A DNA stretch of 64,000 nucleotides from Heliopora coerulea. Its lineage: Eukaryota; Cnidaria; Anthozoa; Scleralcyonacea; Helioporidae. A model generated the notes under the pieces. That model was given only the letters and a program-made list of their open reading frames with translations, did no database searches and was not told the origin of the DNA. Positions 1-12,200 of this stretch are shown here, piece by piece. The stretch covers positions 1,878,501 through 1,942,500 of the forward strand of contig JASJOG010000042.1 in the NCBI GenBank assembly GCA_030142905.1, written 5' to 3'. The translations under genes were made by a program, and so were the position numbers. Position 1 is the first letter of the stretch. Each line of letters opens with the position of its first letter.

Positions 1-36
1 CTAAGTTCACTCCAGGTTTGTAATAAATAGACAAAT

Positions 37-1285
37 CTAATCAAATTCTATAGTGTTAGATATTTCCTTTATAAGAGGGTTTTGAAGATTCACTAAAGCT
101 GCACAGAACTGCACTGTTATGTTGGCATAACACCTTAAATATGGAGGAATGAAACTTAATATTTGAAGATCTTTCAACCTTGCATTGGCCCTTTCTACAT
201 GTATCCTACACTTTGCTATACTCTTAGTTAACTTTATCTCACTTTCAGAAAACTTCCCATTGTTTAAAAATGGTGGAATATTTACAGATACCCCATTTGG
301 CATTATATCATGGATTAAAAACCCCTTATCAGCTAGTATTAAATCACCATGTTCAAAAACATTTGCAAGTCCTGAATCTTCTACTATTGCCTTATCTGAA
401 ACTGACCCGGGATAGAGTTTGCTTACGAAAGTTATAACTGCATTTGGTGCAACACCAAGAAGAACTTTGAATGAATTCATGCCACGATATGTGGAATATG
501 TGAGCTTCTGCTACTTTAATATCTGTGCAGTCAAAAATCATTCTACAGTTTGCAAAAATATTAAAGGAATCGGGCAATGAAGTTGAATTTTTTAGCCTTG
601 ATGGCACATTTGACATGCAATCTTTGTAAAGAAGCTTATTAAGAACATGAAGAAAAGTAATTACAACATTAGAAATTGTTCTAGTACTGCATGCAAAAAG
701 CTGAGCCAAATGAAGATTAGTATAGTTCTGTCTTGCTTTCATTAAAGTTATCAGCACTTGATCCTCAATAGAGAGTGACTCCACCTTCCAGCCTGCATGA
801 TAGTTGATCTTGCACTTTTCAACATATCTAACCACAATGTCAAATACCTGTCTGTTTAGACCTGTTTCCATTCTTATTGCATCTTCGCCAAGTTTTGCAG
901 CGGAGAAGATTGCTGATTTCATTGCTAGTTGGTCTTTAAGGTCTTGAAGTTCTCTTTCCTTGTTTGCTAGTTCAGCCTTAAGAATTATATTATCGATTTC
1001 AGCCGGGTGTCTGTTTGGTGTGGGACTGATTTCATCTACATTTAAGCTTGAAGATGTCTGATTGTCTGGTTTTTCGCTAAATGTTTTCTGCTTCTTTTGT
1101 TTTGGGGCCTTGACTTCATCTACAGGAAATAGTTTTCCTTCATTCCATTTGAAAAGTTCGGGGCCATTCGCTTTGTTTCCCTCGCGAAAATGGCAGCTAC
1201 ACACTCTCACAGTATCATCAGGATCTCGATCTTTTCGTCTAAATAGATACAAAAAACTCCCGTTAGGCTTCAACAAACCATTCAA
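37..1285 (-). pseudogene. THAP-domain / DDE_Tnp_4 transposase relic (PIF/Harbinger-ISL2EU group)
   Basis: Two minus-strand frames together read as a DNA transposase. The upstream frame (1285 to 392) starts inside a THAP zinc finger: the final C-x-H pair is visible in VCSCHF, followed by the NGPELFKWN region. Then come a charged coiled coil (ELANKERELQDLKDQL), a helix-turn-helix segment (SIEDQVLITLMKARQNYTNL) and the first catalytic Asp in MIFDCTDIKVAEA. The second frame (480 to 37) carries the rest of the DDE fold, with ADKGF as the second Asp and HVERANARLK as the Glu. The switch near 480-500 coincides with loss of the segment that normally follows the first Asp, so a deletion plus frameshift inactivates it. 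The first half of the THAP finger is missing; an in-frame stop lies at 1292-1294. Assignment to the THAP-bearing ISL2EU group rests on domain order only. Confidence 0.8.
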
Positions 1286-2035
1286 TGTTGATTAGCGAAG
1301 TAAAACGGCGAAGATTATTTGGCTTTGTGTTAAATAACAAAGACTGTGATCTCACAAAGCGTGTGCATTGTGACTCGATGTCACGAACTTTCAAACAGTG
1401 TGACGAAATCACTTCTTAAACTCACCTAATTAAAGTAATCCATCTTTTTCTTTCAGCAGGAGCTTTAGGAAACCGAAAAAACTTGCAGCAGTGACTTAAT
1501 TGCGCGTGATTACACTCGGGGACGAAGCAATAGACCATTTTTTTCCCCTCATGAAGACTCTATTTCCGCCATTTCGAATTCACGTTGGTTTGTTTGTCTC
1601 CAGCAAAATTGTTGTCATGGTAGCGTGACGTCATCACTTCGGTACTCTATTATGGGGCAAGGGCTTACTTCAGTATTTTACTCTGCATGGTTAACGCGAG
1701 TGGACTTTACTCGTCAGATGGAAGCACGAGCCTTAAGCGGTAAGGGGTTAATCACCACAACATCAGTTTTATGGCATAGGGCCAAGACACAGAGATTCAG
1801 TTTTAGTGCCACTAGCTAGGTTGAAAAAATGAGAAGGCGGAAAATTTACATATTATAATTTTTTAATTTGCATCATAAATTTGCATATTCAGTCAATTAA
1901 AGTCATTTAATTTTAATGTGCAACATTAACAAGGTATCTCTTCACATTTCCACAAAGTAGTGTTTCATCGAGTCAACAGTCTGCAAGATGAGTGTCTTAC
2001 TCCGTTCTTGTACTTTCCTTGCACTGTGAGCGCTG
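1286..2035. other. Non-coding stretch with a short dispersed repeat
   Basis: I see no convincing gene here. The 5' end of the THAP finger could have lain in an upstream exon, but I find no Cys-x-Cys candidate. Positions 1651-1735 are shared with 40125-40210 (listed separately). Confidence 0.5.
1651..1735 (+). repeat. Dispersed 85-bp repeat, copy 1
   Basis: The block beginning TATGGGGCAAGGGCTTACTT recurs at about 40125-40210 with roughly ten substitutions. Neither copy is coding. It is probably the end of a mobile element whose full form is not in the window. Confidence 0.7.
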
Positions 2036-2383
2036 TTAAACAAACCTATTTTTCTTCCCTGGCCAAATTTCGGCAGCCTTTTCAAAATCAAAGCCCTCCC
2101 TGTTCGGTCCTTGAATGGCAATTTGCATGGAACAGTCTAGTGTCTTCATCTTCAGTCTGTTTCGGAGGTCGTTTTTCGTTGTGTTCATTTCTGAAAATCC
2201 GCTTTAGCAATCAGCAATCGATACTGGCAAAGTTACGGTCCAAGCGTCGCGGAAGCCAATCTTATGATTTCAAATGGAGTCTGTATTTCGAGGCGATGCC
2301 GATTCTGGTGATTTTTGAACTGGAGGAGCTTTCACAGAGCCACACCATTGATCCAGTGTACAGAGCTTTCTTTTTAGAGGCAT
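2036..2383 (-). pseudogene. hAT transposase relic, internally deleted
   Basis: Read on the minus strand, an ATG at 2383 begins a short basic N-terminus (MPLKRKLCTLDQW) of the kind that opens many hAT-like proteins. About 50 codons later the sequence jumps to a hAT C-terminal dimerisation region: FSEMNTTKNDLRNRL, then MQIAIQGP and FDFEKAAEIW, ending at a TAA at 2036-2038. The body of the transposase, with its catalytic residues, is missing, and a stop codon replaces residues just before FSEMN. It is therefore an internally deleted, non-autonomous copy. A plus-strand open frame over the same bases (1960-2412) has no recognisable content. Confidence 0.65.
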
Positions 2384-2655
2384 TATCCCAATTAAAAAGA
2401 CTTAAAAATTAAACTTGAAACCAGAGCCTTCGATTGCAGATATTACATGTTTTAACGATATAGACAAGAAATTTGATTGGCTCTTCGAGATGTATTATAA
2501 CCATTGCAGCTTGTTCAAAATGCCGCTGACCGCATGATAATGACAAGATAAACGAGAGGGCAAAGAGGACAAATCACGGGGCGCTCAGCAAATCGAAAGG
2601 GGCGAGAAAATGGCAGTGCGCAACGCTTTTTCGTTTACGCCTACCTAGAACACAG
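2384..2655. other. Upstream flank of gene A
   Basis: No gene is visible. It lies directly before the point where similarity to the second gene copy starts and may hold gene A promoter sequence, but no core promoter motif is clear. Homology to copy B begins at ACAGTGTTTAC. Confidence 0.35.
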
Positions 2656-2750
2656 TGTTTACATCGATCGAGAAGCCGTAAATCTAGTTGACTTGGAATA
2701 TGTCAAAATCTCGGTCATGACTCATGTCCGAGTTCAAAGCGAATACAGAG
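2656..2750 (+). other. Candidate 5' non-coding exon of gene A
   Basis: The stretch is conserved with 47647-47743 and ends at a good donor (CAGAG|GTATGT) in both copies. The next exon starts at 3169 (ATTCAAG|ATGATG) and contains a TAG at 3186-3188 in frame with the chosen start, so this exon would be untranslated. The transcription start is not visible. Confidence 0.5.
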
Positions 2751-3200
2751 GTATGTTTTATGACGTTTTGTATTCTTTGTGATTTGATTTTGGATGGAAG
2801 CGGAGCGGCGCGCCGCAATTCATGTCAAAGAAAGGGCAAGCGCAAGGATGAAACAACACCAACGGACACTTGGCTTGATTGTTTTTAATTCGACGATCGA
2901 AGTCGTAACAGCAATTAAAGTTGCTGAGTTCAGGGAAGCCTGGTGTAATGGAGTTAGTCAATAGTTTGCAATGAGGTTACATCAAATTTATAAGCACCCA
3001 AATTAGAAAAAATGTTTCTTTCCTTCCAACCATCCAATTCATTTTTTCCTTTCACTAAGCTGTATGTTATTAAATTTGTCAGTCACTTCATTTCTTTGTT
3101 TGTTTGTCTGTTCTTTGTTTATTTGTGCAACCATTTATTCATGTATTCACTCCTTTCTTTCATTCAAGATGATGATGTGGAAGAATAGTTGAAAAATATC

Positions 3201-6200
3201 ATGCAACACAGTAATGAGACAGCAAACATGTCGAGACAAGCATCTGGTGCATCACAAGTGTCAACGGCTAACTCAACTGTACTGGCTAGTAATCTTGCAG
3301 GCTCTGGAGATGGTGCTTCTGATGGGAAACCAGTTATGCAGCAACCATGTGGTAAAGTCTTTTCTTCCAGTCACTACATGAAATGAAGAGTTCTGATTGG
3401 TTCAGGGATGGTGGCACAAATTCTTTAACACAGGGACTAAGATCCCTGACTGGGTAGGCTAAACCAGAGAGGCCAGGCCCACTCTCAATGGATAATTTCC
3501 TGATTTTAAGGTCAAAAATGTCATGTTATGTATAGTAAGAAATAATCGTGACAACTGACTAGTGACAGCATTTATTTCACTAGTCAGTTGTGGTCAGACC
3601 TCATCCAATCCATCTTAGTTCACTTTCTTAATATAAAAAAATTATTTATTGCAGTGTATAAGTCTTGCTAAAACATGTATACTACAGTAGAACCTGAGTT
3701 TTACAACCTCCCTTTTTGCCAGGCAAAAGTGGTCGTGAATGCCAGGTGGTCGCTTAAGACAGGTAGTGATGTGACGTAGTGGCCGCCATATTTTGTGTGT
3801 GCAACTTCCGGGGAATGCGTAAATTTAAGCAAAATGCGCATTATTATGATTGAACAAGCAAACCCAAATTTCATTGACGATTACTTTATTCAACTAAGAA
3901 TCACACAAGAATTTGCTTAAGTCCATCTACTTATTAATTGAAAAGAAATTGGTCAGCATGAACTGCTTCGATTTCCTAACTTCTTCTGAAAGAAATTCAC
4001 AACAGTATAAGTATAGCTGTACGGAAGTGATCAAAACTAGATCAAAGCGGTAAGTGCGTAGTTTTTCTCATTTCCTGTATTCTCTTTGCCAAGACAGTTG
4101 GAGCGATTGTGGAGCAGCATTGATTCAAACGGTGAACTTAACTCACGAAATTTAATTATGATCGATCAAATTAAATCTGCCCTACCTATTAGATTCAGCA
4201 GAAGAGGACACTGATCTTCTGCCGAGCTTAATTCATCAATCAGGTTCAGTACATGAGTAGAGCAGTCAGCAATTTTAGTTTGCAGTGGTCGCTCGTGACA
4301 GGTAAAATTTCTTATTTTGACCGCTAAAAAGAGGTCGCTTGGTCGTGTTAGACAGGTGGTCGCTCACGGCAGGTATATTTTAACTACAAATCATCCGTGG
4401 CAGAAAAACTGGTCGTATATGACAGGTGGTCATAAAAAGGGGGGTCGTAAAACTCAGGTTCTACTGTATTTAAAAGATTTGTCATTTACTTGAAGTTTAT
4501 TTTTACTGTGGTGCTTATTGGGATCTATGGATCTGTCAAATGAGCAGTCAACCTGTATTCATTCACTTATTCATCTGGTCTAACCACATTATTTTGCATA
4601 TTTAATCTTCAGATGATTCAGGTCCTTGTGTGGATGTTGGCCAGTTTTTAAGTAGTCTGCAACTTTCTCATCTGAATGATATCTTTCAACAGGAGAAGGT
4701 TTGTTGTTCACTCACAAGTTTTACTGACCACTACTGCTGTGGTTACTGCTATCACTGCCATTGTAATTTTAGTGGCTGCTGTTGTTGTGTTACTTTACAT
4801 TTAATCATCCTTCTAGTATGGTGGTTGTTCCTGCAGTTACTATATTTTTATCAATTTCTTGCCAAGGGTTGCAAGAATAGGGGCTATAACCTCCAATATT
4901 TCTGACAAGGGGTTAAGATCCCTTGATAGTTTAAAGCTTATGCTAAGAACTTGCTCAGTACCTTAAATGATAGTGGAATACACTGCACTTGTTCTACTTT
5001 TTGCAAGAATTATCCATCCTATATCAAACATGTTTACTAGCCAATGTCTCTAGCTGCTATACTGTTAACTATAGTATCTTCTGTTTCACCTTCTAAGCAC
5101 CACTAATTTCATCCCATTTGTGTAGATCACATGGAGTGTTCTTTCTCACATGGGACACAGTGAACTCAAAGAAATTGGCATCAGTGCTTTTGGTGATCGA
5201 TTCAAAATACTAAAAGCTGTGAAAGAGAGGTTGACCAACTTGGGACCAGGTAAAACATTTGTTGCTTTTCACTTTTTTTTTTATTCAAAATGAAGACCCA
5301 AATGCTTGTAAATGAATATTTGTTGATGTGGAAATGGCATGGGTAGCTTACCCTGGAGTGAACTTCATACACTGAGTTTAAGTCATGCCTTTGTTTCAAA
5401 GCCCACACGGAGGGAGGAGCTAGGGGTCTATCCCCTACACTTTTAAGCACAGTTAAAAGATAAGAAAGTTTGAAAAGGCTGCAGTCACTGGTAGACCTTT
5501 TCTAAGCTAGAGGAATCTTCAGAGTACTCAGGATGACGTATTCAATTTTAAGTTTGCTCAGTAAGAACATCACCAGTTGCAAGCTGTAATAAGCTAGCAC
5601 GTCATCTGTTCTAGGATATCCCATAATAACCTGTCTTATTGCATACATTTCCCTAATGTGATGACAGCTTACTGTAGATTTCAACTAAGGCATTCATTTT
5701 ATGTGTTGAAATTCTCCAGTTAGATAAATTCATGTTGGAAAATCTGTCATCCTAGAGTCTTGTAATGTTTTTAGTCCTGAACTCATACTTGGTTTGGACT
5801 CAGGCTTGGTTTACTTTGGCAGCATAAGAAATTTGTTAAATTTTCTCAGCTAGATCGAAAATCTAGATTCCCAATTATTCCACTTGTATAACACATTTAT
5901 TTTTGCAGTTCACCACTCAATTGAGGTTAATGATAACAAAAACGGTTACAAGACCTTTTTGAATTATGTATAAAGATGAGATGGACTAAAAATCATGATT
6001 TGACCCTGCTTGTGATCTTCATAGTTTTTGTTAAAATGTCTCTCAAAATCCAGGATATAGAATATTGTAGCTTTAAAAAATAAAAGATTTTTCTGGGAAG
6101 TGCCAGGGACACTGCCCTAGAGGTTTCACACTCCTTTGGTGCTGATCAAACTGGGATCCATTTAGCCCCCGCCCCCCCACACACACACTTTGAAATCCAC

Positions 6201-9200
6201 AATATCAAATACATTGCGTACCAATAATTTTCTTATGTTAAAGTGCCAATATTTGCAATTCTTTAAAGTATAATTTATTTTTCTGAGCACTGTAATATAA
6301 CTTCTAACTACAAAAAAGGATTATAAACTGGAGATCATTATCATCACTCTTGCACACGTTTGCTGCAATATGTTTTGAAAGTGGTAGCTTGGTGAATTTA
6401 AAAACTACATTTGACAGCTATACAGCATTACTGATCGGACCATACTCTCTGTAGTAGTTTTGAAGTAATCCTTGGGTTTAAGCAGGATTTTTATATTTGT
6501 TTTATTTTTGTTTTGTTTTTTTTTTCACGCTAAAATATCAGAAACTGAGCAGAAGACAAACATGGTTGGTGATCCTCCTCCACTCAGTATTACGATTCCA
6601 AAACTGGAAGATCTAGAGGTACCTCCTGAACCCTGGGATCGTGCTCAACTCCCGACCGATGTTTTGTTATTGACTGTGGCAGATGTCGAATTTTTGGCCT
6701 GCTTTTCTTACCTTGAAAATGTCTTGAGATGCTATAACAAAGAACTTGGACGTGTGTACTTCGGAGAAATTGGTGATGGTCAGAAGAAGGTGAAAGTCTC
6801 TTTAATTAGATGCTCCAGAGGTTCCACTCAGGTTGGTGCTTCGCAAAATGTTGTTCGAACTGCCATCGAAATTCTGAAACCAAAAGCTGTGTTTTCTGTT
6901 GGGTATTGTGGAGGGTTGAGGAAAGAGAAAACAAAGCTGGGTGATGTCGTGATCTCGTCAAAGTTGACGACCTATGGTGAACATAAAATTATCGGTGATC
7001 GACAACAGTGGTGTGGCAATACCATTAATGTGAGTAGGAATATCGGGGACCTGATCAGAACAGCGGCCGATGGTTGGAGAGCTCCACTGCTTGATTCTGA
7101 AGCACTTAAGGTAGAGGTCCATCGTGATGTGGAAATTCTATCTGGTCCAGAGCTGGCAAATTCCCCCAGAGAATGTGAAGAGCTTCTTGAACGGTTTCCT
7201 GGAGCCACTGCAATTGATGAAGAGGGCCAAGGTAACGGTTATAAATTTGGGAAATTTGTTTATAACTTGAGTATATTTTCAACAACTTTCTTTGAGCAGA
7301 GTTGCCTTGTTCAAGACATTATAACTTACACACATGACTTTAGTCGAAAAGTAATTACTAATTAAGATTGAGGGTTCATTCTGGTGAGTTAGACAGGTCG
7401 GTTCACGGTGGGTCTTCCAGTCCACGGGAAGGAGTAGTCTAGTATCGATTTGAGAATGCTGTGCCAGAATAAGTTGAATTTAAGGGGCTGATCATATGAA
7501 GCAAGCAAGCCCAGCTAACCTGGCTGACGTTTTTTGTGCGATCATATGAGAAAACCATCTCGGTTAACCCAGGAGCTCGCCTTCCTTATGTACAGCGCGT
7601 GCGCAGGAAAAGTCGTAGCCGGGTTAGCCCGGTTCAGAGTGATTATATGAGACGTCAGCCCGGTGAAGCGGGATGTCGGTCGATGTCAGCCAGGAAGTCG
7701 GCAAAGTGGGTAGGCTCGCTTACTACATGATCGCAGAAACTTATTATAGTCTACTTTGTACAGAACTAAAGCGAGATCTTGGCAAAACGGGCTGGCTGGC
7801 TCCATATGATCAGCCCCTTAATGAATGTAAATCTGACCAAATCAGCATGATGGCGCATATAGGAGCCTGTTTGGCCAATAATTTGACGTAACATTTCAAA
7901 CACAAGTTGGTGTTCTTTCTCCCATTTTGCAATACTGAGAAGCGAGTTTAAAAACGAGGCGAAGCCGAGCTTCTTTAACGAGTTTCGAGGTATTTAGAAA
8001 TTTGGAGGAAGAACCCTCAACGAGTGTTTATTCCAGACGATCGCCGTTGTTTGGAGATTTTTTTCGACTGGTAAAAACGTAACTGTCCTAAGAATCGTAA
8101 AGATCGGAAGAATTGGGGATGGAACTGATTCTTTTGACAAGTGTGAACCAGGCTTGACTGCTTGAGGCGTAGTTTCACTAGTAACCTGAATTAACAAATT
8201 TATTGGCCTGAGGCGTTTTACTATAATTGCACAGGTGATTATTTAAAAGAAACTAATGAACAAGGTGTTTTAAAAATTCCCCGGTAAGATTTACAAAGGT
8301 GCCGCTATCTTCCTTTTGTGCTTTCACTGTTATGTTCACCTGTATGTGAATATTAAGTAGAAAGGCAAAATCTTTGGACCAATCACCTTGAGGTAATTAT
8401 ACAAACAACATATATTATGAATTCAATCACATTCACCTTTACGACCATATTGCCAGTTCATTAAACCTTTGAAGGTTAACATAATAACTGTTGGCTTCGC
8501 TATATTTTAAGGGCTCTACGCTGCAGCTTTTGACCGTGAGATTGAGTGGGTAATCATTAAAGGAATCTCGCATTATGCTGACAGCAGTAAAGCTAAAGTT
8601 AAACAGTGGCAACGTTTTGCCGCTGCTATGGCCACGTCAGTTGCTATGCACATGTTGAAAGAACCAGACATTTTAAAGAATTGGCCTCCCTATAAAGGGA
8701 TGAACAAAAGCAATGTACATGAAGGTAAAATTACAATTAATTTAAGTTATATTCTTAAGTGGAGAGTCACACTTGGTCTTATCCCTTGTCCACACAAAAC
8801 AGAGGGCTTAAAAATTGAGAATTGATTTTTACATTCGTAAACTCGAACCTAGTAGTTTAACATGCTTTTGTTTCTTTTCACTGATTGATGAATAATGCAA
8901 AAGTGGACATGAGCGAGTGACTCTCCGAGGAAATTTCAAATCGTTGCTTGCGTGAGCAAGCTAACACAAACACAAGGTGGTGCGTTACGAAAAAATGAAA
9001 ATTTCACAATTAACCTACACTGCCAAAGTCAACTGAAAAATGTTGACTCGAGCGGGATTTGAACTCGCACCTTCAGGATACCGGTCCACCGCTCTACCTG
9101 TTGAGCTATCGAGTCCACAGGGATTGGAGGCGAGTTTTTATTCAATTTAAGTGTACGAGATATTCTCGCGACAACTTAACGGTATCCATGAGAGGATGTT

Positions 9201-12200
9201 CAGTGTTTCAATTCTATTTCAGAATCATCCTCAGGGTATTATGAAGCGAAAATAATACCCTGAGGATGATTACGAAAAAATATTCTTTGATTTTGCTTTT
9301 TGATATGTCAAAATCTATTTTCAGCATTTCATAGTTATGGAGTGTCTTACTTTAAAAATGTTTTATTTACGTTTGAGGTTGTCATGGTTATCAAGATAAT
9401 ATCCCTGACAGTGAAAAACTATATTAGAAAATAGAAACAAAAATCCTCTCCCGTACCTTAATGGAGTTAAGGTACGCGAAAAGTTGAAACAACACAATAA
9501 AAGCTTGTAAGAACGAAGACCATAGTCTCTTTTTCCAATTTGACAGTATCTCTGTTAAGATAGCTTTCCGAGTGTTCCTTTAACTTTCCAAGTGCTTCTT
9601 GAAGTCGATTGAGGTTCCAATACGAAATTTTCAGTTTGTTTTATAAAGACTTTACGATGTCGGCTAGTGGTGACTGGTCTACTGGTGAATTAGGGGGATA
9701 ATAGAAAGAATACATTTGAGAATGGTTGCATTGAAAGCTGTTGTACTTGCTCAAAATGGACGTTTAAGCGTTTTAAATATTTGTATGTTTACTATGAGAA
9801 ATGCTATTAACTTGATTGATTTCGACAAAAATAAAACAAAAATAATAAAAAAAAATTCAAAACATTTATTTTTGAACGTATATATTGAATATTTTAGAAC
9901 CAGCTCGCTTTTGTGTTCTTCCACCCAAGCCATCACACAAAATCGCGAATCGAGAACGGACAGTTACGAGACTCGGCCAGAAGATGCAAGAACTTCGCGA
10001 CCATCATCCCAATGGTGTTACAAGCTTATATCTTTCAGGAAATCCCGGATGTGGTAAAACTCAGTTGGCCAGGTTACTTGGTGATGCGATGTATGCAGAC
10101 AAGAAGTTCTCGTTTGTATTTACCTTGAATGCTTCTTCGTCAGAATCACTATACAATTCAGTGTTTGATCTTGCTGTAAGACTGGGTTGGAATGCAGATA
10201 TTCTTGTGAAAGAGATACCACAAGAAGGCACATTTTATGAGAAGTTCCACAAGCTTTGCGCTCTGGTTGGAGTCAAAGCTAATTCACATCGTTGTTGGCT
10301 AATAATTGTCGACGGAGTGGGCGTAAGTGGTGTCAAAAAAGAAATGCAATTCTGGCGCGGAAGTCGTGGTATCCAAAACTGGGGAACTGGTCAACTGATT
10401 ATAACCACACAGAGAGTAGATGATATCCCAGTGGGTGATAAGGTGATTGAGGAATCTTTAAAGAATGGCTTGGGCCATGATGAGGCGGTAAATCTTTTGA
10501 AGAAAATTTCATTCACCGATGAGGACAATGAAATTGATGAAACACTACGACTAGTAGCCCAAGAGTTAGATTACCAGCCACTAGCTTTGGCCAATGCTGG
10601 GATATACGTAAGTGAAATATCAAAGGTAAGGAAGGAACTCACGTGGAGTGGTTACCTTGAAAAATTGCGATCGGGAAAACGAGAAATGATGGAAAACAGG
10701 GCAGCAAAGAAAAATGAAGCATATTCTGATGGCATGGTTTTTGCTACACGTCTAGTTATGAAGAAACTTTTGGCCTCTTCTGAAATTTTAAGACATGTCT
10801 TCTTCGCGTTTTCCTTCTGTGCTTGCGCAGCAGTTCCGGCTGAACTATTGGTAAGCTACGTGAAAAGCAACTTGGAGAACGTTGATGACGACGAAGTTCT
10901 CATGGTTTTAAAGAATTGTTGCTTGTTTATGTGGAACGAGGAGTCCAAAGTAAATAGTTTGATGGTTCATCAGGTTGTCTACCAAAGTTTCTTCGCGATG
11001 CGTCAAAGAAATGAAAGTAATTTTTCCACCTGGTTGAACATTCTGAAAAATTTTGCCACAGATAATATTTTCAACGAAAGTCCCTCAACCTTTGTTGCTT
11101 TATCTCTTCTCAAACCTCACATACCGAAAATTGATAATCAAAAGAAATGCTTCATCTCACCGACTGGTAATTCGATGGATCAATATACACACACTGAATT
11201 ACAACCCAAAGAATTACTGTCCAAACTTCAAGTATTTCAAAATGTTTTCTGGGCGACACACGATTATCAGCAGCAAGTTCACTGGATCAACTGTATTCTG
11301 GATATCCAGTGTTCCATTCAAGGAAATAGTCGTCCGGAGGTTGCCAGGACTTTGAATAATCTGGGAGCTGCGTATAAATCTCTTGGTAATCTGAAGAAAG
11401 CCGAGGAACACTACTTGGAAGCATTGAAAATAAGCAAGTCATGCTACGGGGACAGTCATCCGGACGTTGCCAGGCTTTTGAATAATCTGGGAGGTGTGTA
11501 TAAATCTCTTGGTGATCTGAAGAAAGCCGAGGAACACTACTTGGAAGCATTGAAAATAAGCAAGTCATGCTACGGGGACAGTCATCCGGACGTTGCCAGC
11601 ACTTTGAATAATCTGGGAGCTGTGTGTCAATCTCTTGGTGATCTGAGGAAAGCCGAGGAACTCCACTTGGAAGCATTGAAAATAATCAAGTCATATTTCG
11701 GGGACAGTCATCCGGACGTTGCCGCGACTTTGAATCATCTGGGAGCTGTGTGTCAATCTCTTGGTGATCTGAGGAAAGCCGAGGAACACCACTTGGAAGC
11801 ATTGAAAATAATTAAGTCATATTTCGGGGACAGTCATCCGCACGTTGCCTGGACTTTGAATAATCTGGGAGCTGTGTGTCAATCTCTTGGTGATCTAAAG
11901 AAAGCCGAGGAACACAACTTGGAAGCATTGAAAATAATCAAGTCATATTTCACGGACAATAATCCGGTTGTTGTCAGGGATTGGAATAATCTGGGAAATG
12001 TGTATGTATCTCTTGGTGATCTGAAGAAAGCCGAGGAACACTACTTGGAAGCATTGAAAATAAGCAAGTCATGCTACGGCGACAGTCATCCGCTTGTTGC
12101 CGCGACTTTGAATAATCTGGGAGCTGTGTATCAATCTCTTGGTGATCTGAAGAAAGCCGAGGAACACTACTTGGAAGCATTGAAAATAACCAAGTCATGC

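Noticed and set aside
1960..2412. A 150-codon plus-strand gene
   Set aside because: It overlaps the hAT relic, which has recognisable motifs on the other strand; the plus-strand product has none.
3169..3200. Earlier start for gene A at ATGATGATG (3169)
   Set aside because: That frame meets TAG within a few codons, and gene B differs at the same place. The ATG at 3201 is the first in the frame that continues into SAM.
6472..6541. Hydrophobic N-terminus ([13 protein letters not shown]) in front of the PNP domain of gene A, resembling a signal peptide
   Set aside because: It is the T-rich intron end before the acceptor at 6540-6541. The splice phase from the SAM exon fits exactly at 6542, and gene B has the same polypyrimidine layout.
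9045..9115. A functional tRNA gene
   Set aside because: Acceptor and D arms pair, but the anticodon arm does not, and the unit lies inside an insertion with target duplications. The tRNA-like units at 23317-23395, 41067-41138 and 41325-41396 fail in the same way.
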